A stretch of 64,000 nucleotides of DNA, taken from an uncultured Marvinbryantia sp. (lineage in GTDB: Bacteria > Bacillota > Clostridia > Lachnospirales > Lachnospiraceae). Shown piece after piece: positions 9,485 to 20,200 of this stretch. Below the pieces are notes generated by a model that was not told where the DNA came from, did no database searches, and saw nothing but the letters and a program-made list of their open reading frames with translations. The stretch covers positions 1 through 64,000 of the forward strand of contig CANRIR010000010.1 in assembly GCA_947630735.1 (NCBI GenBank), read 5' to 3'. The translations under genes were made by a program, and so were the position numbers. The first letter of the stretch is position 1. Each line of letters begins with the position of its first letter.

Positions 9485-10522
9485 ATGAAAGCGGGGAAAA
9501 AAGCGGTGCGGATCGCGGGCGCGCTGGTCTGGCTGTCTCTCCTTTGCGTATGCTATTTTCAGATGAGATGCGGCGCGGGCGCGCTGGACGAGTGCAGGCA
9601 GAAGACCATGATCCTTCTGGAGCAGGCACCCCTGTCTGTCCGCCAGGCGCAGGCTATGCGGGAGCTGGAGGAAGAGGGGGAAGACCCGGTGCGCTTCGCG
9701 GCGTGGCGGCAGAAAAACGAGGGGCAGGCGGAAAATCCCGACCTGCAGAGAACGTGCACGGTGTCCGTCGTGGAGGTGTGCGGCGGCTCGGACCTGGTGC
9801 TTGCGGGCAGCGCGCGCCTGGATGAGCAGGACCGGGAGGGCTGCCTGATCGGCGCAAAGACGGCACAGGCGCTGTTTGGAAATGCGAACGCGGCCGGGCA
9901 GAAGATCACGGTGGACGGGGAAGAAAAGATTGTGCGGGGGCTTTTGTACCGCGCGGAGGACACCGTGCTCGTGCAGGCCGGGGCGCAGGAGGGGACGGCG
10001 GAGGAAAAATTTACCGCCGTCTTCGCGGAACTGCCGGAGGGAAGCTCGCCGGAGTCCTTCCGGCAGAGCTTTGTCCTGCGGCACGGAATCCAGGGCCGGA
10101 CGGTCGGGATGGACCGCCTCTCCTTTGCGGCGGATGTTCTCTGCATCCTGGTGCCGGCGCTGGCGGCCTTTTTGCTGATCGGGGGCTGCGTGCGCGCGGC
10201 GAAAAAAGAAAAAGAGGGCCGCGCCTTTTTTCTCGCCGGCTGCGCGGTTCTGTTCGCGCTCTTTTTCGCCTGGGCCCTCGGGCAGATTCGCGTAAGCCCG
10301 GATATGCTCCCCACCAGGTGGTCCGACTTCGCCTTCTGGAAGGAGCTTCTCGGCCGGGAGCGGGAAGCCTGGCTCCTTTTGTTCCTCGCGGAAAAACAAA
10401 AGCCCATCCAGCCTTATATGGGCGCTTTTGCCCGCACCATGGCCTGCGGGCTCCTCTCAGCGGTCTGTATTTTGCGCCTGCGGGACATTTTGCTTGCATT
10501 TTTTGGCAAGATGTTGTTATAA
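9485..10522 (+). CDS. Membrane protein with a MacB-PCD/FtsX-like extracellular segment (no ATPase)
   Basis: N-terminal TM, then LIGAKTAQALFGNANAAGQKITVDGEEKIVRGLL resembling MacB periplasmic core, then 2-3 C-terminal TM helices; start abuts the upstream stop. Confidence 0.6.
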   Translation: MKAGKKAVRIAGALVWLSLLCVCYFQMRCGAGALDECRQKTMILLEQAPLSVRQAQAMRELEEEGEDPVRFAAWRQKNEGQAENPDLQRTCTVSVVEVCGGSDLVLAGSARLDEQDREGCLIGAKTAQALFGNANAAGQKITVDGEEKIVRGLLYRAEDTVLVQAGAQEGTAEEKFTAVFAELPEGSSPESFRQSFVLRHGIQGRTVGMDRLSFAADVLCILVPALAAFLLIGGCVRAAKKEKEGRAFFLAGCAVLFALFFAWALGQIRVSPDMLPTRWSDFAFWKELLGREREAWLLLFLAEKQKPIQPYMGAFARTMACGLLSAVCILRLRDILLAFFGKMLL

Positions 10523-10523
10523 T
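10494..10523 (+). promoter_or_regulatory. Sigma-A-like promoter for the topoisomerase pair
   Basis: TTGCAT-N18-TATAAT embedded in the 3' end of the preceding CDS. Confidence 0.65.
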
Positions 10524-10565
10524 ACCAGGTGGAAAAACCCAGATATTGTGAAGAGGAACGTGAGT

Positions 10566-12488
10566 ATGGCAAAAAAGACGAGCTACGACGCGGCGAGCAT
10601 ATCGGTGCTGGAGGGCCTGGAGGCGGTCCGCAAGCGGCCGGGCATGTATATCGGCAGCGTTTCAAGAAAAGGTCTGAACCACCTGGTATATGAGATCGTG
10701 GACAACGCGGTGGACGAACACCTGGCGGGCTTCTGCGACCGCATCGAAGTATTTTTGGAAAAAGACGGTTCCGCAACCGTAAACGACAACGGGCGGGGCA
10801 TCCCGGTGGACATGCACGAGAAGGGCATGCCGGCGGAGCGCCTCGTCTTTACCACGCTGCACGCGGGGGGAAAATTCGACAACGAGAGCTACAAGACCAG
10901 CGGCGGCCTGCACGGTGTGGGCTCGTCGGTGGTCAACGCGCTTTCCACCTACCTGGACGTGAAGATCAGCCTGGGGGGCAGCGTGCACCACGACCGCTTC
11001 GAGCGCGGCGTCCCGGTGGTGGAGCTGGTAAACGGCCTGCTGCCCGTGGTGGGAAAGGCGAAGGGCACCGGCACATGCGTCAACTTCCTGCCGGACCCGG
11101 AGATCTTTGAAAAGACCCGCTTCGCCTCGGAGGAGATCAAGAGCCGTCTGCACGAGACGGCGTACCTGAACCCCGCCCTGACCATTGTGTTTGAGGACAG
11201 GCGCGGCGACCAGACGGAGCATTTGGAGTTCTGCGAGCCGGACGGCATCGTGGGATTTGTGAAGGATCTGAACCGGAACAAGGAGACCGTGCAGGATCCC
11301 CCCGTGTACCTGAAGGGCGAGTGCGAGGGCATCACGGTGGAGTGCGCGTTCCAGTATGTGAACGAGTTCCACGAGAACGTGCTGGGCTTCTGCAACAATA
11401 TCTACAACGCGGAGGGCGGCACGCACCTGACCGGGTTCAAGACGGCCTTTACCGCGATCATGAACACCTACGCCCGGGAGCTGGGCATTTTGAAGGAGAA
11501 GGACGCCAATTTTACCGGCGCGGACATCCGCAACGGCATGACGGCGGTGGTGTCCATCAAGCATCCCGCGCCCAGGTTCGAGGGCCAGACCAAGACCAAG
11601 CTGGACAACCAGGACGCCGCAAAGGCGGTGGCCAAGGTGTGCGGCGACGAGGCCGTCCTCTATTTCGACCGCAACCTGGAGATCCTGAAAAAAGTGCTGT
11701 CCTGCGCGGAGCGGGCGGCAAAGATACGAAAGACCGAGGAGAAGGCAAAGACCAATCTGCTCACAAAACAGAAATACTCCTTTGATTCCAACGGAAAGCT
11801 GGCCAACTGCGAGAGCAGGAAGGCGGAAAACTGCGAGATCTTTATCGTGGAGGGCGACTCCGCGGGGGGCTCGGCCAAGATGGCCCGGGACCGCAGCTAT
11901 CAGGCCATCATGCCCATCCGGGGCAAGATCCTGAACGTGGAGAAGGCGAGCATCGATAAGGTGCTGGCCAACGCCGAGATCAAGACCATGATCAACGCTT
12001 TCGGCTGCGGCTTTTCGGAGGGCTACGGCAACGACTTCGACATCACGAAGTTGCGCTACGACAAGATCATCATCATGGCGGATGCGGACGTGGACGGCGC
12101 GCACATCAGCACGCTGCTCCTCACGCTGTTCTACCGCTTCATGCCGGAGCTGATCTACGAGGGACATGTGTACATCGCCATGCCGCCCCTGTACAAGGCC
12201 ATGCCGGCGCGGGGGGAGGAAGAATACCTCTACGACGACAAGGCGCTGGAGAAGTACCGGAAGACGCACAAAAACTTTACCCTGCAGCGCTACAAGGGCC
12301 TGGGCGAGATGGACGCCCAGCAGCTCTGGGAGACCACCCTTAATCCCGAGACCCGCATGCTGAAGCAGGTGGAGATCGAGGACGCGCGCATGGCGTCCAG
12401 CGTGACGGAGCTGCTGATGGGCACGGACGTGCCGCCGCGCAAGGCCTTCATCTACGAGCATGCCCAGGACGCGGAGCTTGATATCTAA
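10566..12488 (+). CDS. Type IIA DNA topoisomerase subunit B (GyrB/ParE family)
   Basis: VLEGLEAVRKRPGMYIGS, DNGRGIPVD, GGLHGVGSSVVNALS, EGDSAGGSAKMARDR, DADVDGAHI; start moved to ATG 10566. Confidence 0.95.
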   Translation: MAKKTSYDAASISVLEGLEAVRKRPGMYIGSVSRKGLNHLVYEIVDNAVDEHLAGFCDRIEVFLEKDGSATVNDNGRGIPVDMHEKGMPAERLVFTTLHAGGKFDNESYKTSGGLHGVGSSVVNALSTYLDVKISLGGSVHHDRFERGVPVVELVNGLLPVVGKAKGTGTCVNFLPDPEIFEKTRFASEEIKSRLHETAYLNPALTIVFEDRRGDQTEHLEFCEPDGIVGFVKDLNRNKETVQDPPVYLKGECEGITVECAFQYVNEFHENVLGFCNNIYNAEGGTHLTGFKTAFTAIMNTYARELGILKEKDANFTGADIRNGMTAVVSIKHPAPRFEGQTKTKLDNQDAAKAVAKVCGDEAVLYFDRNLEILKKVLSCAERAAKIRKTEEKAKTNLLTKQKYSFDSNGKLANCESRKAENCEIFIVEGDSAGGSAKMARDRSYQAIMPIRGKILNVEKASIDKVLANAEIKTMINAFGCGFSEGYGNDFDITKLRYDKIIIMADADVDGAHISTLLLTLFYRFMPELIYEGHVYIAMPPLYKAMPARGEEEYLYDDKALEKYRKTHKNFTLQRYKGLGEMDAQQLWETTLNPETRMLKQVEIEDARMASSVTELLMGTDVPPRKAFIYEHAQDAELDI

Positions 12489-12534
12489 ATGAACTGTGCG
12501 GCCAGGATCCGCGCAGCGTGAAAAGGAGTCATTT

Positions 12535-14778
12535 ATGCAGAAGACCGAACCGCAGATTATCCGGACCGAGTACTCGGAGATCATGCAGAAATCATTTATC
12601 GACTATGCCATGAGCGTCATCATCTCCCGCGCCCTCCCCGACGTGCGCGACGGGCTGAAGCCCGTGCAGAGGCGCACCCTCTACGACATGTACGAGCTGG
12701 GCATCCGCTTCGACAGGCCGTACCGCAAGTGCGCCCGTATCGTGGGCGACACCATGGGCAAATACCACCCCCACGGCGACAGCTCCATCTACGAGGCGCT
12801 GGTCGTGATGGCGCAGGATTTTAAAAAGGGCCTGCCCCTGGTGGACGGCCACGGCAATTTCGGCTCCATCGAGGGGGACGGGGCCGCGGCCATGCGCTAC
12901 ACCGAGGCGCGGCTGCAGAAGATCACGCAGGAGGCCTTCCTGGCGGATCTGGACAAAGACGTGGTCAATTTCGGGCCGAACTTTGACGAGACGGAAAAAG
13001 AGCCGGAGGTGCTGCCGGTGCGCCTGCCGAACCTTCTGGTCAACGGCGCGGACGGCATCGCGGTGGGCATGGTCACCAGCATCCCGCCCCACAATCTGGG
13101 CGAGGTCATAGACGCCACGGTGGCGGCCATCAAAAACAGCGACATTACCACGGCGGAGCTGATGAAATACATTCAGGGGCCGGATTTCCCCACGGGCGGC
13201 ATCGTCATCAACAAGGACGAGCTGGCCGAGATCTACGAGACGGGCACGGGCAGGATCCGCCTGCGCGGCAAAGTGTCTGTGGAGCAGACGAAGGGCGGAA
13301 AGGAAAACCTGGTCATCAGCGAGATCCCCTACACCATGATCGGCGCCAACATCGGAAAATTTTTAAACGATGTGGCCGCCCTGGTGGAGACGAAAAAGAC
13401 CACGGACATCGTGGATATCTCCAACCAGTCCTCCAAGGACGGCATCCGCATCGTGCTGGAGCTGCGCAAGGGTGCGGACACCGAAAACCTCATCAACATG
13501 CTCTACAAAAAGACCCGCCTGGAGGACACCTTCGGCGTGAATATGCTGGCGGTCTGCGACGGCCGTCCGGAGACCATGGGGCTTAAAAAGATCATCGAGC
13601 AGCACATTGATTTCCAGTTTGAGGTGAACACCCGGAAATATCAGACTTTGCTGAAAAAGGAGCAGGATAAGCGGGAGATCCAGGAGGGGCTCATCAAGGC
13701 CTGCGACGTGATCGACCTGATCATCGAGATCCTGCGTGGGAGCACCAGCCAGCAGCAGGCGAAGGACTGTCTGGTAAACGGCGTGACGGAGGGCATCAAA
13801 TTCAAGTCCCGCACGTCCAGAAAAGAGGCGGCACAGCTTCACTTTACGGAAGCCCAGGCCACCGCCATCCTGGAGATGCGGCTCTACCGCCTCATCGGGC
13901 TGGAGATCGCGGCCCTGCAGAAAGAGTATGAGGCCACTTTAAAAAACATCGCGCGCTATGAGGATCTCTTAAATAATTACGACTCTATGGCCAAGCTCAT
14001 CATCCAGGAGCTGCAGAAGCTGAAAAAAGAGTACGGCCGCCCGAGAAGGACCGTGGTGGAGAACGGCGAGGAGGCCGTCTACGAGGAGAAGAAGGCGGAG
14101 GAGATGGAAGTGGTCTTTTTGATGGACCGCTTCGGCTACGCCAGGACGGTGGACACTCCCACCTACGAGCGCAACAGGGAGACGGCGGACGCGGAGAGCC
14201 GCTATGTGATCTCCTGCATGAACACGGACAAGATCTGTGTGTTCACCGACACCGGGAGCCAGCACCTCATCAAAGTGATGGATGTGCCCTTCGGAAAATT
14301 CCGCGACAAGGGAAAGCCCATCGACAACCTGTGCAATTACAGCAGCGCCCAGGAGACGGTGGTGGCGGCGGAAAGCCTGCAGAAACTGCGCATGTCCCTG
14401 CTGATCTTCGGCACGGCCATGGGCATGGTCAAGCAGGTGGAGGGCAGCGAGTTTGACGTGGCCAAGCGCACCACCGCGGCCACCAGGCTGCAGGACGGCG
14501 ACAAACTTTTGTCGGTGCAGTGCATGGGCGAGGCCCAGACGGCGGTCTTCCGGACGGCCGGAGGCATGTGCCTGCGCATCCCCATCGGGGACATCCCCCT
14601 CAAAAAGAAGGGGGCCGTGGGCGTGCGCGGCATCCGCTTAAACGAGGGCGACCGGGTGGAGGCCATGTACTATCCGGATGCGGAGCGCGACAAGGTGGCC
14701 ATCGTCAATGAAAAGGAAGTGCATCTGGACCGCCTGAAGATCGGCAGCAGGGACACAAAGGGCACGAAGATACGCTGA
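12535..14778 (+). CDS. Type IIA DNA topoisomerase subunit A (GyrA/ParC family)
   Basis: [36 protein letters not shown], catalytic [10 protein letters not shown]; no canonical GyrA-box (QRRGGKG) seen. Confidence 0.94.
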   Translation: MQKTEPQIIRTEYSEIMQKSFIDYAMSVIISRALPDVRDGLKPVQRRTLYDMYELGIRFDRPYRKCARIVGDTMGKYHPHGDSSIYEALVVMAQDFKKGLPLVDGHGNFGSIEGDGAAAMRYTEARLQKITQEAFLADLDKDVVNFGPNFDETEKEPEVLPVRLPNLLVNGADGIAVGMVTSIPPHNLGEVIDATVAAIKNSDITTAELMKYIQGPDFPTGGIVINKDELAEIYETGTGRIRLRGKVSVEQTKGGKENLVISEIPYTMIGANIGKFLNDVAALVETKKTTDIVDISNQSSKDGIRIVLELRKGADTENLINMLYKKTRLEDTFGVNMLAVCDGRPETMGLKKIIEQHIDFQFEVNTRKYQTLLKKEQDKREIQEGLIKACDVIDLIIEILRGSTSQQQAKDCLVNGVTEGIKFKSRTSRKEAAQLHFTEAQATAILEMRLYRLIGLEIAALQKEYEATLKNIARYEDLLNNYDSMAKLIIQELQKLKKEYGRPRRTVVENGEEAVYEEKKAEEMEVVFLMDRFGYARTVDTPTYERNRETADAESRYVISCMNTDKICVFTDTGSQHLIKVMDVPFGKFRDKGKPIDNLCNYSSAQETVVAAESLQKLRMSLLIFGTAMGMVKQVEGSEFDVAKRTTAATRLQDGDKLLSVQCMGEAQTAVFRTAGGMCLRIPIGDIPLKKKGAVGVRGIRLNEGDRVEAMYYPDAERDKVAIVNEKEVHLDRLKIGSRDTKGTKIR

Positions 14779-14826
14779 CGATACGCTGAAATAAGGAAAA
14801 ATACGGCAAAAAATGTAAAAAAGGGC

Positions 14827-14854
14827 TTGTTTTTCTTTATAAGAGTGCTATAAT
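14827..14854 (+). promoter_or_regulatory. Promoter of the rimP-nusA-infB operon
   Basis: TTGTTT-N16-TATAAT upstream of rimP. Confidence 0.6.
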
Positions 14855-14883
14855 CAATACGATGATGAATATGTTACTAGAGT

Positions 14884-14912
14884 ATGAGTGGGCTGATGTC
14901 CACTCATTCTTT
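14884..14912 (+). promoter_or_regulatory. Leader hairpin upstream of rimP (attenuator-like)
   Basis: Perfect ATGAGTGG-gctgatgt-CCACTCAT stem followed by TCTTTT. Confidence 0.5.
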
Positions 14913-14931
14913 TACAGTAGGAGAGAAATGT

Positions 14932-15399
14932 ATGGCAAAAAGGGAAGAGTATGAGCGAAAGACGGAGGCCATCCTGCAGCCCATCGTGGATGCGAACGGC
15001 TTTGAGCTGGTGGATGTGGAATATGTGAAGGAAGGCGGGAACTGGTACCTGCGCGCCTACATCGACAAGCCGGGCGGCATAACGGTGGACGACTGCGAGC
15101 TGGTGAGCCGGGCCGCCAGCGACATTCTGGACGAACAGGATTTCGTGGAGGAGTCCTACATCTTCGAGGTGAGTTCCCCGGGACTCGGAAGACCTCTGAA
15201 GAAGGACAAAGATTTTGCGCGCAGCATCGGCGAGGAAGTGGAGATCCACACCTTCCGGCCCATAGAGCGGCGGAAAGATTTTGCGGGGATCCTGCGCGGC
15301 TTTGATGAGAGCTCCGTCACCATAGAGCTGGATGATGAAAAAGAAATGCAGATCGCGAGGGCCGACATCGCCCTGATCAGACTGGCATTTGATTTTTAA
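14932..15399 (+). CDS. rimP: Ribosome maturation factor RimP
   Basis: GFELVDVEYVKEGGNWYLRAYIDKPGGITVDDCELVSR, EVSSPGLGRPLK; upstream of nusA. Confidence 0.96.
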   Translation: MAKREEYERKTEAILQPIVDANGFELVDVEYVKEGGNWYLRAYIDKPGGITVDDCELVSRAASDILDEQDFVEESYIFEVSSPGLGRPLKKDKDFARSIGEEVEIHTFRPIERRKDFAGILRGFDESSVTIELDDEKEMQIARADIALIRLAFDF

Positions 15400-15415
15400 G
15401 GAGGAAAGGAAAAAG

Positions 15416-16663
15416 ATGAATAACGAATTAATGGAGGCACTGAACATTCTGGAAAAAGAGAAGAACATCAGCAAAGAGGTTCTTCTGGAGGCGATCGAGC
15501 AGTCCCTGCTCCAGGCGTGCAAAAACCATTTCGGTAAGGCGGACAACGTGAAAGTGGACATCGATCCGGAAACCTGCGAGTTCTCTGTGCACGCCGAAAA
15601 GACGGTGGTGGAGGACGTGGAGGATCCGGTGATGGAGATCAGCCTTGCGGATGCGAAGATGAAAGATCCGCGCTATGAGCTGGGCGACACCGTGCAGATC
15701 GAGATCAAGTCCAAAGAATTTGGGCGCATCGCCACCCAGAACGCCAAGAATGTCATCCTCCAGAAGATACGCGAGGAGGAGCGCAAGGTGCTCTACAACG
15801 AATATTACAGCAAGGAGCGCGAGGTGGTCACCGGCATCGTGCAGCGCTACTTGGGCCGCAACGTGAGCATCAACCTGGGCAAGGTGGACGCCATCCTGAA
15901 CGAGAACGAGATGGTGAAGGGCGAGACCTTCCGCCCCACGGAGCGCGTAAAGGTATATGTGCTTGAGGTAAAGGACACGCCGAAGGGGCCGAAGGTGCTG
16001 GTCTCCAGGACGCATCCGGAACTTGTGAAGCGCCTGTTTGAAAATGAAGTCACGGAGGTGCGGGACGGCACCGTGGAGATCAAATGCATCGCCAGGGAGG
16101 CCGGCAACCGCACCAAGATGGCGGTGTGGTCCAACGATCCGGACGTGGATCCGGTGGGCGCCTGCGTGGGCGTGAACGGTTCCCGCGTCAACGCCATCGT
16201 GGATGAACTGCGGGGCGAGAAGATCGACATCATCAACTGGGATGAGAACCCGGCGCTTCTGATCGAGAACGCCTTAAGCCCGGCGAAGGTCATCTACGTG
16301 GCGGCGGACAACGACGAGAAGACCGCGCAGGTAGTGGTTCCGGACTATCAGCTCTCCCTGGCCATCGGCAAGGAGGGCCAGAACGCCAGGCTGGCAGCAA
16401 GGCTGACCGGGTTTAAGATCGACATCAAGAGTGAGACCCAGGCCATCGAGGCGGGCGACTTTGACGCTTACGACGAGGACGAGTATTACGAGGAAGAGTA
16501 CGGAGACGAATACTACGACGAGTACAGCGAGGAAGGAACATACAGCGAGTACGGCGAGGAAGGCGATTACGCCGAGGACGGCGGCGACGGCTATGCCGGG
16601 GAGGATCCCTACGGCGAGGAAGGCGAACAGACCGCTGAGGAGCCTCCGGTAGTCGAAGAGTAG
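15416..16663 (+). CDS. nusA: Transcription termination/antitermination factor NusA with acidic Y/E/D-rich tail
   Basis: S1/KH organisation: DPVGACVGVNGSRVNAIVDELRGEKIDIINW; C-terminal DEDEYYEEEYGDEYYDEYSEE tail. Confidence 0.96.
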   Translation: MNNELMEALNILEKEKNISKEVLLEAIEQSLLQACKNHFGKADNVKVDIDPETCEFSVHAEKTVVEDVEDPVMEISLADAKMKDPRYELGDTVQIEIKSKEFGRIATQNAKNVILQKIREEERKVLYNEYYSKEREVVTGIVQRYLGRNVSINLGKVDAILNENEMVKGETFRPTERVKVYVLEVKDTPKGPKVLVSRTHPELVKRLFENEVTEVRDGTVEIKCIAREAGNRTKMAVWSNDPDVDPVGACVGVNGSRVNAIVDELRGEKIDIINWDENPALLIENALSPAKVIYVAADNDEKTAQVVVPDYQLSLAIGKEGQNARLAARLTGFKIDIKSETQAIEAGDFDAYDEDEYYEEEYGDEYYDEYSEEGTYSEYGEEGDYAEDGGDGYAGEDPYGEEGEQTAEEPPVVEE

Positions 16664-16682
16664 GAGCGGGAGACAAAAAAGA

Positions 16683-16961
16683 ATGGGTCAGACGAAAAAA
16701 GTTCCCCTGCGCAAGTGCATCGGGTGTCAGGAGATGAAAAACAAGCGGGAAATGCTGAGGATCCTGCACACTCCGGAAGATGAGCTTGTGATAGATACCA
16801 CAGGAAGAAAAAACGGAAGAGGCGCGTACCTGTGCTTTTCGATGGAATGTTTTGAGAAGGCAGTGAAGAGTAAAGGGCTGGAGCGCTCGTTTAAGATGAG
16901 CATCTCCCCCGCAGTGTATGAGAGTTTGAAAAAGGAGATAGAAAGTATTGAGACAAGATAA
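16683..16961 (+). CDS. ylxR: YlxR family RNA-binding protein
   Basis: VPLRKCIGCQEMKNKREMLRI and GRKNGRGAYLC motifs; operon position. Confidence 0.93.
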   Translation: MGQTKKVPLRKCIGCQEMKNKREMLRILHTPEDELVIDTTGRKNGRGAYLCFSMECFEKAVKSKGLERSFKMSISPAVYESLKKEIESIETR

Positions 16962-17259
16962 GGTACTATCTCTCGTTGGGCTGTCCACGAAGGCGGGCAG
17001 GGTGGCAAGCGGAGAGTTTGCCGTGGAGAAGGCGGTAAAGACAGGAACTGCCTGCCTGGTGATCGTGTCGGCAGAGGCTTCCGGCAATACCAGAAAAAAG
17101 TTTCAAAATATGTGTGCGTACTATGAAGTGCCGATTTATTTCTATGGGACGAAAGAGGAACTGGGCGCTGCAATGGGAAAAGAGTTCCGCGCTTCCCTGG
17201 CAGTGACGGACGCAGGTCTTTCCGATGCCATAATGAAGGAACTAGCTAACAGAGACTAA
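16948..17259 (+). CDS. ylxQ: L7Ae/L30e/S12e-like ribosomal protein (YlxQ), TTG start
   Basis: [35 protein letters not shown]; overlaps ylxR. Confidence 0.9.
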   Translation: MRQDKVLSLVGLSTKAGRVASGEFAVEKAVKTGTACLVIVSAEASGNTRKKFQNMCAYYEVPIYFYGTKEELGAAMGKEFRASLAVTDAGLSDAIMKELANRD

Positions 17260-17267
17260 CGGAGGTA

Positions 17268-20200
17268 GTGAGTATGTCGAAAATGAGAGTGCATGAATTA
17301 GCGAAAGAGTTGGGAAGAGCCAACAAAGAGATCATAGATTTTCTGACGGGAAAAGGGATGGAGATCAAGAGCCACATGAGCATGCTGGAGGAGGACCAGG
17401 TGGAGCTGGTGAAAAAGGGTGTGGGAAGCAGACCGGCTCCCGTAAAGAGAGAGCCTGCGCCGCAGACCCAGGCCCCGGAAGGGGCAAAGCCCGAGGGGGA
17501 ACGCCCGGAAGGCGCGGCACGTCCGGCGCAGCCGCCGAAAAAGAAAAATATTACCAGGATCTTCCGTTCCCAGAACAGCCGCACAGGCATTCAGAAACCG
17601 GCAGGAATGAGAACGGTGGATGACCGTCCCGCCCGCCCGGCGGGAAGACCCGGAGAAGCGCAGGCGCGCCCGGGAGTGCGCCCGGGGGCAAGACCCGCGG
17701 ATGGCACGGCACGTCCGGGGGCAAGACCTGCGGATGGCATGGCACGTCCGGCGGCAAGATCTGCGGATGGCACGGCACGTCCGGGGGCAAGACCTGCGGA
17801 TGGCACGGCACGTCCGGCGGCAAGACCTGCGGATGGCACGGCCCGCCCGGCGGCAAGGCCTGCGGAGGGAGCTGCGCGTCCGGCGGCAAGACCGGCAGAT
17901 GGGGCGGTGCGCCCGGCGGCAAAGTCCGCGGAAGGAACTGCGCGCCCCGTGACAAAACCGGCGGAAGAAGCGGCACGTCCGGCGGAGGGTGCGGCGCAGA
18001 CTGCACCGGTACAGGCGGCGGGCACGGATCAGCGTCCGGCTGCGGCGAAACCCCAGGCGGAGAGCGCATCCAGGACGCCCGCCGGGACCAGAGCGGAGTC
18101 TGCACAGCCGGCGGCGCGTCAGGGCGCAGAGGGAACCCGCCCGGCGGGAAGACCCGCCCAGCAGCGCGACGGGCGCCAGCAGGGCTTTGGCAGCCGCGAC
18201 AGCCGTGACGGCGGCCAGGGCAGGGGCTTTGGAGACCGCGATAACCGCGACGGGCGCGGCGGCAGAGGCTTTGGAGGCCGCGACAATCGTGACGGCGGCC
18301 AGGGCAGGAGCTTTGGAGACCGCGACGGGCGCGGCGGCAGAGGCTTCGGAGGCCGCGACAGCCGTGACGGCGGCCAGGGCAGGAGCTTTGGAGACCGCGA
18401 CGGGCGCGGCGGCAGGAATTTCGGAGACCGCGACAGCCGCGGGCAGAACCGGGGAGGAAAGAATCTCTCTATCCCGCAGCCGGATCTCGGCAGCAAGCCC
18501 GTCACCAAGGAATCCCGCATCCGCACGGATAAAGAGAAAGAAAAGGATAAAGATAAATACAGCAGGCGCGACCGCTTTGACCGGCAGGAGAAACCCCAGG
18601 GAAGGGGCAGCCAGAAGAACAGCGCTTCCGGCAAGAATCAGAAGACGGCCGGCAGATTTATCAAACCGGTAACCCCGCCCCCCGCAGAGAAGAAGGAAGA
18701 CGAGGTAAGGACCGTTATCCTTCCGGACCGCATGACGGTGCGCGAACTGGCGGATATCCTGAAGGTGCAGGCGGCGGCCATCGTGAAAAAGCTGTTCCTG
18801 CAGGGCACCATGGTTACGGTGAACCACGAGATCGAGTACGACCTGGCGGAGGAGATCGCCCTGGAGTACAACTGCATCGCGGAGCACGAGGAGAAAGTGG
18901 ACGTGATCGGCGAGCTGCTCAAGGAGGAAGAGGACGCGGAGGAGACCCTGGTGGCAAGGCCGCCTGTGGTCTGCGTCATGGGACACGTGGACCACGGCAA
19001 GACGTCCCTTCTGGACGCTATCCGAAACACGCATGTCATCGCCAAGGAGGCCGGCGGCATCACCCAGCACATCGGCGCCTACACCGTGTCGGTGAACGGG
19101 CAGAGAATCACGTTTTTAGATACGCCGGGCCATGAGGCGTTCACGGCCATGCGCATGCGCGGCGCCAACGCTACCGATATCGCCATCCTGGTGGTGGCGG
19201 CGGACGACGGCGTGATGCCCCAGACGGTGGAGGCCATCAGCCACGCCAAGGCGGCGGGGACCGAGATCATCGTGGCCATCAACAAGATCGATAAGCCCAG
19301 CGCCAATATCGACCGCGTGAAGCAGGAGCTCTCCGAGTACGGGCTCATCCCGGAGGACTGGGGCGGAAGCACGGTGTTTGTGCCGGTGTCCGCGCACACC
19401 CACGAGGGACTGGACACCCTGCTGGAGATGATCCTTCTGACGGCGGAGGTGCTGGAATTGAAGGCAAACCCGGACAGAAAGGCCAGAGGCCTCGTCATCG
19501 AGGCGGAGCTGGACAAGGGCAAAGGTCCGGTGGCCACAGTGCTGGTGCAGAAAGGCATCCTGCGCGTGGGCGACGCCGTTGCGGCGGGCGCGTGCTTCGG
19601 CAAGGTCCGCGCCATGATGGACGACAAGGGAAGAAGGGTGAAGGAAGCGGGCCCGTCCACCCCGGTGGAGATCCTGGGTCTCTCCGACGTGCCAAACGCG
19701 GGCGAAGTGTTTGTGGCCTGCGAGAACGATAAGGACGCGAGGAGCTTTGCGGAGACCTTCATCAGCCAGAGCAGGGAGAAACTGCTGGAGGAGACCAGGT
19801 CCCGGATGTCGCTGGACGATCTGTTCAGCCAGATCCAGGCGGGCAATGTAAAAGAACTGAACATCATTGTGAAAGCGGATGTGCAGGGCTCCGTGGAGGC
19901 GGTGAAGCAGAGCCTTCTGAAGCTGTCCAACGACGAGGTGGCGGTAAAGATCATCCACGGCGGCGTGGGCGCGATCAACGAGTCGGACGTCAGCCTGGCG
20001 TCCGCATCCAACGCCATCATCATCGGCTTCAACGTGCGGCCTGACGCCACGGCGAAAGCCACAGCGGAGCGCGAGAATGTGGACGTCCGCCTCTACCGCG
20101 TCATCTACGACGCCATCGCGGATGTGGAGGCAGCCATGAAGGGTATGCTGGATCCGATCTACGAGGAGAAGGTGATCGGCCACGCGGAGGTGCGTCAGAT

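Noticed and set aside
10662-12584. 640-aa antisense ORF opposite the topoisomerase B gene
   Set aside because: High-GC coding DNA with strong third-position bias yields long shadow ORFs; the sense strand has unmistakable GyrB/ParE motifs and the antisense product resembles no family.
17690-18450. CRISPR-like spaced repeats
   Set aside because: In-frame protein-coding repeats of infB with no unique spacers and no cas genes nearby.
17298-19070. 590-aa antisense ORF opposite infB
   Set aside because: Low-complexity R/S/A-rich shadow of the repetitive IF2 N-terminus; no start context or recognisable fold.
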